From Betaproteobacteria bacterium (GTDB lineage: Bacteria; Pseudomonadota; Gammaproteobacteria; Burkholderiales; Usitatibacteraceae), in the NCBI GenBank assembly GCA_016708825.1, contig JADJEZ010000002.1:266401-330400 (forward strand): 64,000 bases of DNA. The letters are read 5' to 3'. The notes beneath the pieces are model-generated. The model worked only from the letters and a program-made list of their open reading frames with translations, was not told the DNA's origin and did not search any database. The position numbers and the translations under genes are program-made. Positions 48,111 to 56,152 of the stretch are shown here, piece after piece; position 1 is the first letter of the stretch, and each line of letters opens with the position of its first letter.

Positions 48111-48995
48111 ATGAACCCCCGCTCCGCACCGATCGCCGCCATGGCCGCCATGTGCGCGATCTGGGGCTATTCGTGGATCGTGATGAAGATCGCGCTGCGG
48201 CACGCGCATCCCTTCGATTTCGCCGCCGAGCGGGTCGTGCTCGGCTCGCTCCTGCTCTTCGCGCTGATCGCCGCCACCGGGCGCAGGCTCACGCTCGAGC
48301 GCTACCGGATGGCGATCGTGCTCGGCTTCGTGCAGGTGGGAGCCTTCGTGATGCTCACGCACTTCGCGCTCCTCTCGGCCGGCCCGGGAAAGACCTCGGT
48401 GCTCACCTACACGATGCCCTTCTGGATGATCGTGTTCGCGCACTTCCTGATCGGCGAGCGCATGCGCGGCGCGCAGTGGCTCTCGGTCGCGCTCGCCTTC
48501 GCGGGCCTCGTGTTGATCGTCTCGCCGTGGCGCCTCACGAGCCTCGAGGCGAGCCTGCTCGCCGTTGCCGCGGGCGCCGTCTGGGCGCTCGCCGCGGTGA
48601 TGTCGAAGCGCTGGCCCACGAATGGCGCGGAGCCGCTCACCTTCACCGCGTGGCAGCTCGCCTTCGGCTCCGTGCCGCTCGTGCTGCTGTCGATCTTCCA
48701 TCCGCACGAGGCGCCGCGCTGGAACGGGGAATACGCGATCGCGCTGGCCTACTCCACGGTGTTCGCGACCGCGGGCGGCTGGTGGCTGTGGACCTACGTC
48801 CTGTCCCATGCGCCGGCGGGCATCACCGGGCTCAACACGCTCGCCATTCCCGTCATCGCCGTGATCGCTTCCTGGCTGCAGCTGGGCGAGCAGCCACCGC
48901 CGCACGAGCTTTTCGGCATGGCGCTCATCGGCGCGGCCCTCGTGCTGCTCGCCGTGCCGGGGCTGAGGAGGCCGGTCGCAACACCCGTGGACTGA
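48111..48995 (+). CDS. EamA/DMT-family transporter
   Basis: A 294-residue membrane protein with ten helices in two EamA halves: AAMAAMCAIWGYSWIVMKIA at the start, LSAGPGKTSVLTYTMPFWMI in the middle of the first half, and AVAAGAVWALAAVMSKRWP opening the second. It probably exports a small metabolite. It is not closely alike the transporter at 7.4 kb. A gap of 152 bases containing TACAAT precedes the trehalose synthase gene, so the two are probably transcribed separately. Confidence 0.86.
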   Translation: MNPRSAPIAAMAAMCAIWGYSWIVMKIALRHAHPFDFAAERVVLGSLLLFALIAATGRRLTLERYRMAIVLGFVQVGAFVMLTHFALLSAGPGKTSVLTYTMPFWMIVFAHFLIGERMRGAQWLSVALAFAGLVLIVSPWRLTSLEASLLAVAAGAVWALAAVMSKRWPTNGAEPLTFTAWQLAFGSVPLVLLSIFHPHEAPRWNGEYAIALAYSTVFATAGGWWLWTYVLSHAPAGITGLNTLAIPVIAVIASWLQLGEQPPPHELFGMALIGAALVLLAVPGLRRPVATPVD

Positions 48996-49147
48996 GCCCG
49001 CCGCGGGCTCGCGCGAATGCCTTCGGACCCCCAAGGCGATACAATGGAGGCCTTCATCCTCCTCGCGAAAAAGCCGGGGACCTCGCAGCGGGCCGTCGCA
49101 TCCTTCGCGCCAGGCCTGCGCGGGACGCAGCAACCGGCACGGCAATC

Positions 49148-51403
49148 ATGCGGCTCTCGCTTCGCTTCATCCTTCCCCTCATCCTGGCCCTGGGCGCGAT
49201 CGCCTACGGCGTGGCCCCGCTCGTCGACGACCAGACGCTCAAGTGGTTCGTGCGCGACCTCGACAGCCGCACGCGCCTCATCGCCAAGGCGGTCCAGGAG
49301 CCGCTCTCGGAGCTGCTCTCGGACGAAGAGAAGGAGAAGGTCCGCTCGCAGCGCCTGGAATCGTTCTTCAGCCGCATCCTCAAGGACGAGCGCCTCTACG
49401 CGATCGGCTTCTGCGACGCGACCGGCAAGCTCACCTACGGCACCGCGACGCTGCCGAGGGAAATCGCCTGCCGGCCGCCGGGCTCGCCGCGCGAGGAGCA
49501 CGGGCACGTCCTCAAGCTGCCGAGCGGGCCGCTGCATGTCGCGACGACGCCGGTCGTGGTGAACGGTGCGGGCTCGGGAGAGCTGATCGTCGTCCACGAC
49601 ATGAGCTTCGTCGAGCGCAGGAGCGCCGACACGCGCAAGTACCTCGTCTACCTCTTCGCGGCCATCGCCGCGGTGATCGCGCTCATCACCGTGGTGATCG
49701 CGGAGCTTTCGTGGCGCGGGTGGGTCGCGAGCATCAAGGCGCTGATCCGCGGGCAGGCCCTTGCCCAGGCACCGACGCCGTCCTCGAAGGCGCTCAATCC
49801 GATCGCACGAGACCTCGAGGCGCTGGTGCGCGACCTCGAGACCGAGCGCCGCATGCGCGACGAGTCGCAGATCAGCTGGGCGCCGGAGACGCTGCGCACG
49901 ATCCTGCGCGAGGACCTCAAGGGCGACGAGATCCTGATCGTCTCCAACCGCGAGCCCTACATCCACGTGCGGCAGGGCGGGCGCATCGAGGTGCTGCGCC
50001 CCGCGAGCGGCCTGATCACCTCGCTGGAGCCCGTGATGCGCGCGTGCTCCGGCACCTGGATCGCGCACGGCGCCGGCACCGCCGACCGCGAGGTGGTCGA
50101 CGACAAGGACCACGTGCGGGTCCCGCCGGACAATCCCTCGTACCAGATCCGCCGCGTCTGGCTCACGAAGGAGGAGGAGGCCGGCTACTACTACGGCTTC
50201 GCGAACGAGGGCCTGTGGCCGCTCTGCCACATCGCGCACACCCGTCCCGTGTTCCGCGCTTCCGACTGGGAGTACTACCGCGCGGTGAACCGGCGTTTCG
50301 CGGACACGGTGGTGTCGGAATCGCGCACGAAGAACCCCATCGTGCTCGTCCAGGACTACCACTTCGCGCTGCTGCCCCGGATGATCCGCGAGCAGCTCCC
50401 CGAGGCGACCATCATCGCCTTCTGGCACATTCCCTGGCCCAACCCCGAGGCCTTCGGCGTCTGCCCGTGGCGCAACGAGCTCCTCGACGGGATGCTCGGC
50501 TCCTCGATCCTGGGCTTCCACACGCAGTTCCACTGCAACAACTTCTTCGACACCGTGGACACCTACATGGAAGCGCGCGTCGACCGCGAGAGCTTCAGCA
50601 TCTCCTACGGCGGGGAAGCCGACCGAGGTGCACCGCTACCCCATCTCGATCGAGTGGCCGCTGCAGGGCCTCGCCAACATGGCGCCGGTGGAGGAGTGCC
50701 GCAAGGCGATCCGCGAGGAGCTGGGCATCGGGGACGAAGTCCGCCTCGGCGTGGGTGTGGACCGCCTCGACTACACGAAGGGCATCCTCGAGCGCTTCGC
50801 GGGAATCGAGCGTTTCCTCGAACTCAATCCCGACTGGGTCGGCAAGCTCTCCTTCGTGCAGATCGCCGCCCCCAGCCGGGCGAGCATCGACGAGTACCAG
50901 TCGCTGGACGCGCGCGTGCGCGCCGCCGCCGGGCGCATCAACCACCGCTTCGGCTCCCCGGCCTGCAAGCCCATCGACTTGCGCATCCAGCACCACGATT
51001 CCAACCGCGTCTACACGTTCTACCGCGCCGCCGACTTCTGCTTCGTCTCGAGCCTGCACGACGGCATGAACCTGGTGGCGAAGGAGTACGTGGCCACCCG
51101 CGAGGACGAGCGCGGCGTGCTGATCCTCTCGCAGTTCGCCGGCGCGCCCGCGAGCTGCCGGAGGCGCTGATCGTGAACCCCTACGACACCGAGCAGTGCG
51201 CCGCGGCGGTCAAGATGGCGCTCACGATGCCGCCCGACGAGCAGCGCGCGCGGATGCGCAGCATGCGCGGGCTCCTCCAGGAGTTCAACGTGTACCGCTG
51301 GGCCGGGCGGATGCTCCTCGACGCGGCGCGCATGCGCAACCGCAGCCGCCTCTCGGCCGGCCCGCGCGTGGCCGTCCAGTCCGCCGGGCCGAGGCGCAAC
51401 TGA
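49148..51403 (+). CDS. otsA: Membrane-anchored trehalose-6-phosphate synthase-like glycosyltransferase (two apparent frameshifts)
   Basis: Residues 1-27 are a membrane helix (FILPLILALGAIAYGVAPLV), 28-160 a presumably periplasmic sensor-like domain (YAIGFCDATGKLTYGTATLP), 165-190 a second helix (VYLFAAIAAVIALITVVIAE) and 190-255 a HAMP-like linker. From about 260 comes a GT20 domain: LIVSNREPYIHVRQGG, VQDYHFALLPRMIRE, GVDRLDYTKGILERFAG and SSLHDGMNLVAKEYVA. It would make trehalose-6-phosphate from UDP-glucose and glucose-6-phosphate. Frames change near 50615 and 51155 and compensate, so the span is 752 codons. The HIPWPNPEAFG loop differs from the classical PFPPSE form, so a related product such as glucosylglycerol phosphate is not excluded. 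otsB follows. Confidence 0.85.
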   Translation: MRLSLRFILPLILALGAIAYGVAPLVDDQTLKWFVRDLDSRTRLIAKAVQEPLSELLSDEEKEKVRSQRLESFFSRILKDERLYAIGFCDATGKLTYGTATLPREIACRPPGSPREEHGHVLKLPSGPLHVATTPVVVNGAGSGELIVVHDMSFVERRSADTRKYLVYLFAAIAAVIALITVVIAELSWRGWVASIKALIRGQALAQAPTPSSKALNPIARDLEALVRDLETERRMRDESQISWAPETLRTILREDLKGDEILIVSNREPYIHVRQGGRIEVLRPASGLITSLEPVMRACSGTWIAHGAGTADREVVDDKDHVRVPPDNPSYQIRRVWLTKEEEAGYYYGFANEGLWPLCHIAHTRPVFRASDWEYYRAVNRRFADTVVSESRTKNPIVLVQDYHFALLPRMIREQLPEATIIAFWHIPWPNPEAFGVCPWRNELLDGMLGSSILGFHTQFHCNNFFDTVDTYMEARVDRESFSISYGGEADRGAPLPHLDRVAAAGPRQHGAGGGVPQGDPRGAGHRGRSPPRRGCGPPRLHEGHPRALRGNRAFPRTQSRLGRQALLRADRRPQPGEHRRVPVAGRARARRRRAHQPPLRLPGLQAHRLAHPAPRFQPRLHVLPRRRLLLRLEPARRHEPGGEGVRGHPRGRARRADPLAVRRRARELPEALIVNPYDTEQCAAAVKMALTMPPDEQRARMRSMRGLLQEFNVYRWAGRMLLDAARMRNRSRLSAGPRVAVQSAGPRRN

Positions 51404-51437
51404 CGAAGTCCTTACCACGGGCGCAGAGAGAAGAGAC

Positions 51438-52223
51438 ATGACCAAGGCGCGCAACGATACGAGGACGGAAGGAGTCGAGGTCATGGACGGCGCTCCGGCG
51501 CTCGAGCCGGGCATGGCGATCTTCCTCGACTTCGACGGCACGCTCGTGCACCACGAGGATCACCCCGCAGCCGTGAAGATCGACGCGCCGCTGCGCACGA
51601 TCCTGGAGGGCCTGCGCGACGCGACCTCCGGGGCGCTGGCGCTGATCAGCGGCCGCTCCATCGCCGACCTCGACCAGCTCTTCGCGCCGGACCGCTTCGC
51701 CATCGCCGGCCAGCACGGCGCCGAGCGCCGCTCCGTGGACGGTGCGCTGCATTTCCATTCCTCGCTCGCCTCCCGGCTCAACGAGCCGGCGAGGGAGCTG
51801 CGCCGCTTCGTGGCCGCTAACCCGGGGCTCCTGCTCGAGGAGAAGGGCACGAGCCTCGCCCTCCATTACCGGAACGCACCGGCCCTCGCGAAGGACGCGG
51901 AACGCGAGGCGCGCCGCGTGCTTGCCGCGCTGGGCGACGAGTTCGAGCTGCAGGGCGGCAAGTTCGTCTTCGAGGTGCGCCCGAGCGGCCGCGACAAGGG
52001 CACGGCGATCGCGGAGTTCCTCGCCGAAGCGCCTTTCGCGGGCCGCGTGCCGGTGTTCGTCGGCGACGACCTCACCGACGAGCTGGGCTTCGGCCTCGTC
52101 AACGCCCGCGCGGGCCTCACCGTCAAGGTCGGCACTGGCCCCACGCACGCGCGCTGGCGGCTCGCCGGCGCCGACCAGGTGCGGGAATGGCTCGCCGACT
52201 TCGCGGAGCGGGCTGGCCGGTAA
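51438..52223 (+). CDS. otsB: Trehalose-6-phosphate phosphatase
   Basis: A 261-residue HAD phosphatase. Motif I is AIFLDFDGTLVHHEDHP (both Asp present), motif II is LALISGRSIADLD, motif III Lys is in RPSGRDKGTAIAEFL, and motif IV is VPVFVGDDLTDELGFG. AGQHGAERR is the trehalose-phosphatase signature for substrate. It removes phosphate from trehalose-6-phosphate made by the preceding gene, 35 bases upstream. GAGAAGAGA precedes the ATG. A second in-frame ATG at 51483 would shorten the start by 15 residues. Confidence 0.93.
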   Translation: MTKARNDTRTEGVEVMDGAPALEPGMAIFLDFDGTLVHHEDHPAAVKIDAPLRTILEGLRDATSGALALISGRSIADLDQLFAPDRFAIAGQHGAERRSVDGALHFHSSLASRLNEPARELRRFVAANPGLLLEEKGTSLALHYRNAPALAKDAEREARRVLAALGDEFELQGGKFVFEVRPSGRDKGTAIAEFLAEAPFAGRVPVFVGDDLTDELGFGLVNARAGLTVKVGTGPTHARWRLAGADQVREWLADFAERAGR

Positions 52224-52242
52224 CACGCAGGAAGGGGGCACC

Positions 52243-54028
52243 ATGAGAAGCCTCGAACTCGGTCTCATCGGCAACTCGCAGCGTCGGCGCGCTGGTCGAC
52301 GAGGTGGGAGAAATCGCGTGGGCGTGCCTGCCGCGTTTCGATTCCGACGCGGTCTTCTGCTCGCTGCTGCGCGAGCGCGACGGCGACGACGCCTTCGGCT
52401 TCATGGGCATCGAGCTCGACTGGCAGGTGCGCGCCGAGCAGGAGTACCTGCCCAACACGCCCGTGCTGCGCACGCGCCTCCACGACGACCGCGGCGGCGC
52501 GGTCGAGATCATCGACTTCGCGCCGCGCTTCCGCCAATTCGGCCGGCTCTTCAGCCCCGCCCAGCTCGTGCGCGTGGTGAGCCCCATCGCGGGGAGCCCC
52601 CGGATCAAGGTGCGCATGCGCCCCGGGGACGACTACGGCCGCCGGCGCCCGGACGTGACCTCGGGCTCCAACCACATCCGCTACGTGGGCTCGGGCAACA
52701 CGCTTCGCCTCACCACGGACTGCTCGATCACCGCGATCCTCGAGGAGATGCCCTTCGTCCTGCGCGACCCCGTGGCCTTCCTGATGAGCCCCGACGAGAC
52801 CCTGCAGGGCGGCGTGGCCGAAGTCACGCGCCGCTACCTGGAGCTTACCGTCGACTACTGGCACAACTGGGTGCGCGACCTGTCGCTGCCCTTTGAATGG
52901 CAGGACGAGATCATCCGCGCGGCGATCACCCTGAAGCTCGCCGCCTACGACGACACCGGCGCGATGATCGCCGCGCTCACGACCTCGATTCCGGAATCCC
53001 CGGACAGCGGGCGCAACTGGGACTACCGCTACTGCTGGCTGCGCGACGCCTATTTCGTCGTGAGCGCGCTGAATCGCCTGAACGCGACGCGGATGATGGA
53101 GCGCTACCTGGGCTACATCATCAACGTAGCCTCCCGCAGCGGCGGGCACCTGCAGCCCGTCTACCGGATCAGCGGGCGCCCGGAGATCGAGGAGCGCATC
53201 GTCGATTCCCTGCCCGGCTACCGCGGCATGGGGCCGGTGCGCATCGGCAACCAGGCCTACCAGCAGGTCCAGAACGACGTGTACGGCTCCACGATACTGG
53301 CCGCCACCCACGCGTTCTTCGACCGGCGGCTCGCCGCCGTGGGCAACGAGGGGCTCTTCCGCCGCCTGGAATTCCTGGGCGAACAGGCCGCGAGGATCTT
53401 CGACAAGCCCGACGCGGGCCTGTGGGAGCTGCGCGGGTCTGCCCACGTGCACACCTTCTCGAGCGTGATGTGCTGGGTGGCGTGCGACCGGCTCGCCAAG
53501 ATCGCGCGCCGGCTCGGCATCACCGAGCCCGCGGGCCGCTGGCGGCAGGAGGCCGACCGCATCCACGCGGTGATCAGCGAGCGGGCGTGGTCTTCCCGGC
53601 GCGGCAGCTTCGTGGCCACTTTCGACGGCGACGGCCTCGACGCGAGCCTGCTGCTGCTCGCCGAACTCGGCTTCCTCGAGGCGGACGACCCGCGCTTCGC
53701 GAGCACCGTCGCCGCGGTCGAGCGCGATCTCCTGCGCGGCGATTTCGTCTTCCGCTACACCCAGCCCGACGATTTTGGAAAGCCGGCCAACGCGTTCCTG
53801 GTGTGCACGTTCTGGTACATCGACGCGCTCGCCGCGCTCGGCCGGCGCGACGAGGCGCGCGAGCGCTTCGTGGCGGCACTCGCCACCCGCAACCGGCTGG
53901 GGCTCCTGTCCGAGGACATCAATCCCGTATCCGGAGAGCTGTGGGGCAACTTCCCGCAGACCTACAGCATGGTGGGGCTCATCAACAGCGCCACGCGGCT
54001 GAGCATCTCCTGGGACGACGCCTACTGA
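52243..54028 (+). CDS. Glycoside hydrolase family 15 protein (glucoamylase/trehalase-like; one apparent frameshift)
   Basis: The N-terminal beta-sandwich starts SLELGLIGN; near 52277 an extra C breaks the frame, and the next frame continues VGALVDEVGEIAWACLPRFD. The catalytic (alpha/alpha)6 barrel has SGRNWDYRYCWLRDAYF, YRGMGPVRIGNQAYQQ and ALGRRDEARERF, the first being the GH15 substrate-binding signature. Corrected length is about 595 residues. GH15 covers glucoamylases and a group of bacterial trehalases; beside otsA and otsB, trehalose hydrolysis is the likeliest role. No signal peptide is seen, so it acts in the cytoplasm. The ATG follows AGGAAGGGGG and lies 20 bases after otsB. Confidence 0.88.
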
Positions 54029-54032
54029 GCGT

Positions 54033-54797
54033 TCAGCCGGCGCAGTTCGCGAGGCGCAGGGCCTGCAGCACCTCGCCCGTGCGCGCGTCCTGCACGAACG
54101 CCGCAACGGCGAGATCGGCGGGCTTCCAGTCGGAGGCCAGCGCGAAGACGTGCCGGAAAGTGCCCGCGCGCGCGCCCAGGGCGCCGAGCGGGACGAGCCG
54201 CCGCACCACATGGTCGTGGGAGAGCGCCTTGCCGCGGTTCTCGCCGGCGCGCACCGTGCTCGCGAGCCGGTTCTCCGTGAGTGCCACGAAGAGTTCGCCC
54301 CGGACCGGCCCCGCACCCGAAGGGCCGGCGTCGGCGGCAACCGCGAGGCCCGCGGGCGTGGATTCCAGGCGCAGCGAGATCGTCACGGGCGATGCCGTCT
54401 CGCCGGCAGCGGCCCTTTCCAGCGCCCCGCCCGCGTGCCAGCGCGGAAAGTCCCGCCCGTTTCGCATCACCTGCGGCGTGTAGACCGTTCTACCTCCTGC
54501 GCGACGCACGGCTTCGCGCTGCCGTGCGCTCCATGCGGGATCGGCGAAGCGGTCCTTCCAGCCGATGGTGTCCCAGTACTCCACGTGGAAGGCCAGCGGT
54601 ACGATCCGCTTCGCCTCGCCCGCGAGGTCGAGCCGGGAGAACCACCGGTCCGCGGGCGGGCAACTGCTGCAGCCCTCGGAGGTATAGAGCTCGAGGAGTG
54701 CCGCGGGCTGCGGGCCGGACTGCGCGGTGCACGCGGCACCGAGGGCCGGGGCGGAGAGCGCGGCGAGGGTCGCGGCGAGGACAAAGCGGGCGGTCAT
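54033..54797 (-). CDS. DUF1223 (thioredoxin-like) secreted protein
   Basis: A 254-residue protein with a signal peptide (LAATLAALSAPALGAA). The DUF1223 signature is LLELYTSEGCSSCPPADRWF, with a thioredoxin-like C-x2-C motif (CSSC), followed by PLAFHVEYWDTIGWKDRF. The second half is a beta-rich domain. The fold predicts a periplasmic redox or thiol-binding role, but none has been shown for the family to my knowledge. It is convergent with the GH15 gene (4 bases apart) and follows ppa on the same strand by 38 bases. Confidence 0.87.
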   Translation of the reverse strand: MTARFVLAATLAALSAPALGAACTAQSGPQPAALLELYTSEGCSSCPPADRWFSRLDLAGEAKRIVPLAFHVEYWDTIGWKDRFADPAWSARQREAVRRAGGRTVYTPQVMRNGRDFPRWHAGGALERAAAGETASPVTISLRLESTPAGLAVAADAGPSGAGPVRGELFVALTENRLASTVRAGENRGKALSHDHVVRRLVPLGALGARAGTFRHVFALASDWKPADLAVAAFVQDARTGEVLQALRLANCAG

Positions 54798-54835
54798 GAC
54801 CGTGAATTCGCGCCGGCGCCGGCGGAAGTTACACG

Positions 54836-55378
54836 TCACTTCGCCTTTTTCGGGGCCTTGTAGCGCTTCACGCTCGTGAGGATCTCGGCCTTGGCCTCCT
54901 CCGGGCCCACCCAGCCCTCGATCCGCACCCACTTGCCGGCCTCGAGGTCCTTGTAGTGCGCGAAGAAGTGCGTGATCTGGTCGAGCAGCATGCGCGGCAG
55001 GTCGCGCGGCGTCTCGATGTCGCGGTAGAGGGGCGTCAGCTTGTCGATGGGCACGGCGAGGAGCTTGGTGTCGCCGCCCGCCTCGTCGGTCATCTTGAGC
55101 ATGCCCACGGGGCGGCAGCGCACCACCACGCCGGGCATCAGCGCGAAGGGCGAGACCACCAGCACGTCCGTGGGGTCACCGTCGTCGGAAAGCGTGTGCG
55201 GGATGTAGCCGTAGTTGCACGGGTAGTGCATCGCCGTCTGCACGAAGCGGTCGACGAAAAGCGCACCCGTGGCCTTGTCGATCTCGTACTTGATCGGGTC
55301 GGCGTTCATCGGGATCTCGATGATCACATTGAAGTCGGTGGGCAGGTCCTTGCCGGCGTCGACGCGGTCCAGGTTCAT
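54836..55378 (-). CDS. ppa: Inorganic pyrophosphatase (family I)
   Basis: A 180-residue soluble pyrophosphatase that hydrolyses PPi and so pulls biosynthetic reactions forward. Active-site segments are [40 protein letters not shown] with the metal-binding DGDPTDVLV, and [17 protein letters not shown]. The ATG at 55378 and the length agree with bacterial Ppa. It is divergent from the HNH gene across 131 bases. Confidence 0.97.
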   Translation of the reverse strand: MNLDRVDAGKDLPTDFNVIIEIPMNADPIKYEIDKATGALFVDRFVQTAMHYPCNYGYIPHTLSDDGDPTDVLVVSPFALMPGVVVRCRPVGMLKMTDEAGGDTKLLAVPIDKLTPLYRDIETPRDLPRMLLDQITHFFAHYKDLEAGKWVRIEGWVGPEEAKAEILTSVKRYKAPKKAK

Positions 55379-55509
55379 GGCGTTCCTTCGGTCGTGCGCC
55401 GCTCCGGGGGCGAGCAAGCGCTGACATCAAATGTGGTAGATTGCGGAGGCCTCCGGGCGGCATTATCGCAAGTTCCCGATTTGACTGGCAAAACGGCAGT
55501 CTCAAAACG

Positions 55510-56090
55510 ATGAACCGAGCGCTTCCCCTCATCCTCACGCTGGACCAGCACGGCGTCCCGCACCGCTGGGTCACGTGGCAGCAGGCGGTCTGGTACTACG
55601 CCAAGGAACGCGTGGCGTGGGAGACCGGGCGCGAGGCGTTCACGATCTGGGGCGGGACTTCCCACCTCACCGGCGAGCGCTCCAGCATCTGCGCCAACTC
55701 CATCATCGCCATCCGCGGCAAGGCGCTCGCGCACAAGGGCTTCCACCAGGTCCCGCCGCTCAACAACCGCGAGCTCTTCCACCGCGACCGCGCCATGTGC
55801 GCCTTCTGCGGCGGCCTCTTTTCGCCGCTGAAACTCACCTGCGACCACATCCTGCCGATGTCGCGCGGGGGCCGGGACACGTGGATGAACGTGGTCACCG
55901 CCTGCCGCTCGTGCAACCAGAGGAAGGGCAGCCGCACGCCGGAAGAGGCGCGCATGCAACTCCTCTACGCGCCCTACGTCCCCAACCGCGCGGAATTTCA
56001 TCCTCGCCAATCGCCGCATCCTCGCGGACCAGATGGAGTTCCCGAAGCAGCACGTTTCGGCGAACTCGCGCCTCACGTCGCCTCGAAACC
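55510..56090 (+). CDS. HNH endonuclease (small indels near the 3' end)
   Basis: The product is an HNH nuclease of about 190 residues. The N-terminal half (LPLILTLDQHGVPHRWVTWQ) is helical. The core has a zinc-binding CAFCGG, then LTCDHILPMSRGGRDTWMNV and TACRSCNQRKGSRTPEEARM, which supply the H-N-H residues and the second Cys pair. Compared with the copy at 61.9 kb, two bases (CC) are missing near 56000 and one near 56077, and the stop codon has become TCGA. The intact end in the other copy is VSANSRLHVA. It ends against a perfect palindrome. Whether it cuts specific DNA, as a homing or defence nuclease might, is unknown. Confidence 0.85.
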
Positions 56091-56149
56091 GGGGACGCTC
56101 ACCGATTTTTTCGCGGCCTCATGGACGCGAAAAATCGGTGAGCGTCCCC
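56091..56149. repeat. 59-base palindrome, GGGGACGCT-type
   Basis: The left arm begins ggggacgctcaccgatttt and the right arm ends aaaatcggtgagcgtcccc; the arms pair over about 24 bases with one unpaired T and a loop of about 10 bases. It separates the convergent HNH and phospholipase-like genes, only 3 bases from the latter's stop. It could be a bidirectional terminator or a REP-type mobile palindrome. Confidence 0.85.
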
Positions 56150-56152
56150 TTC

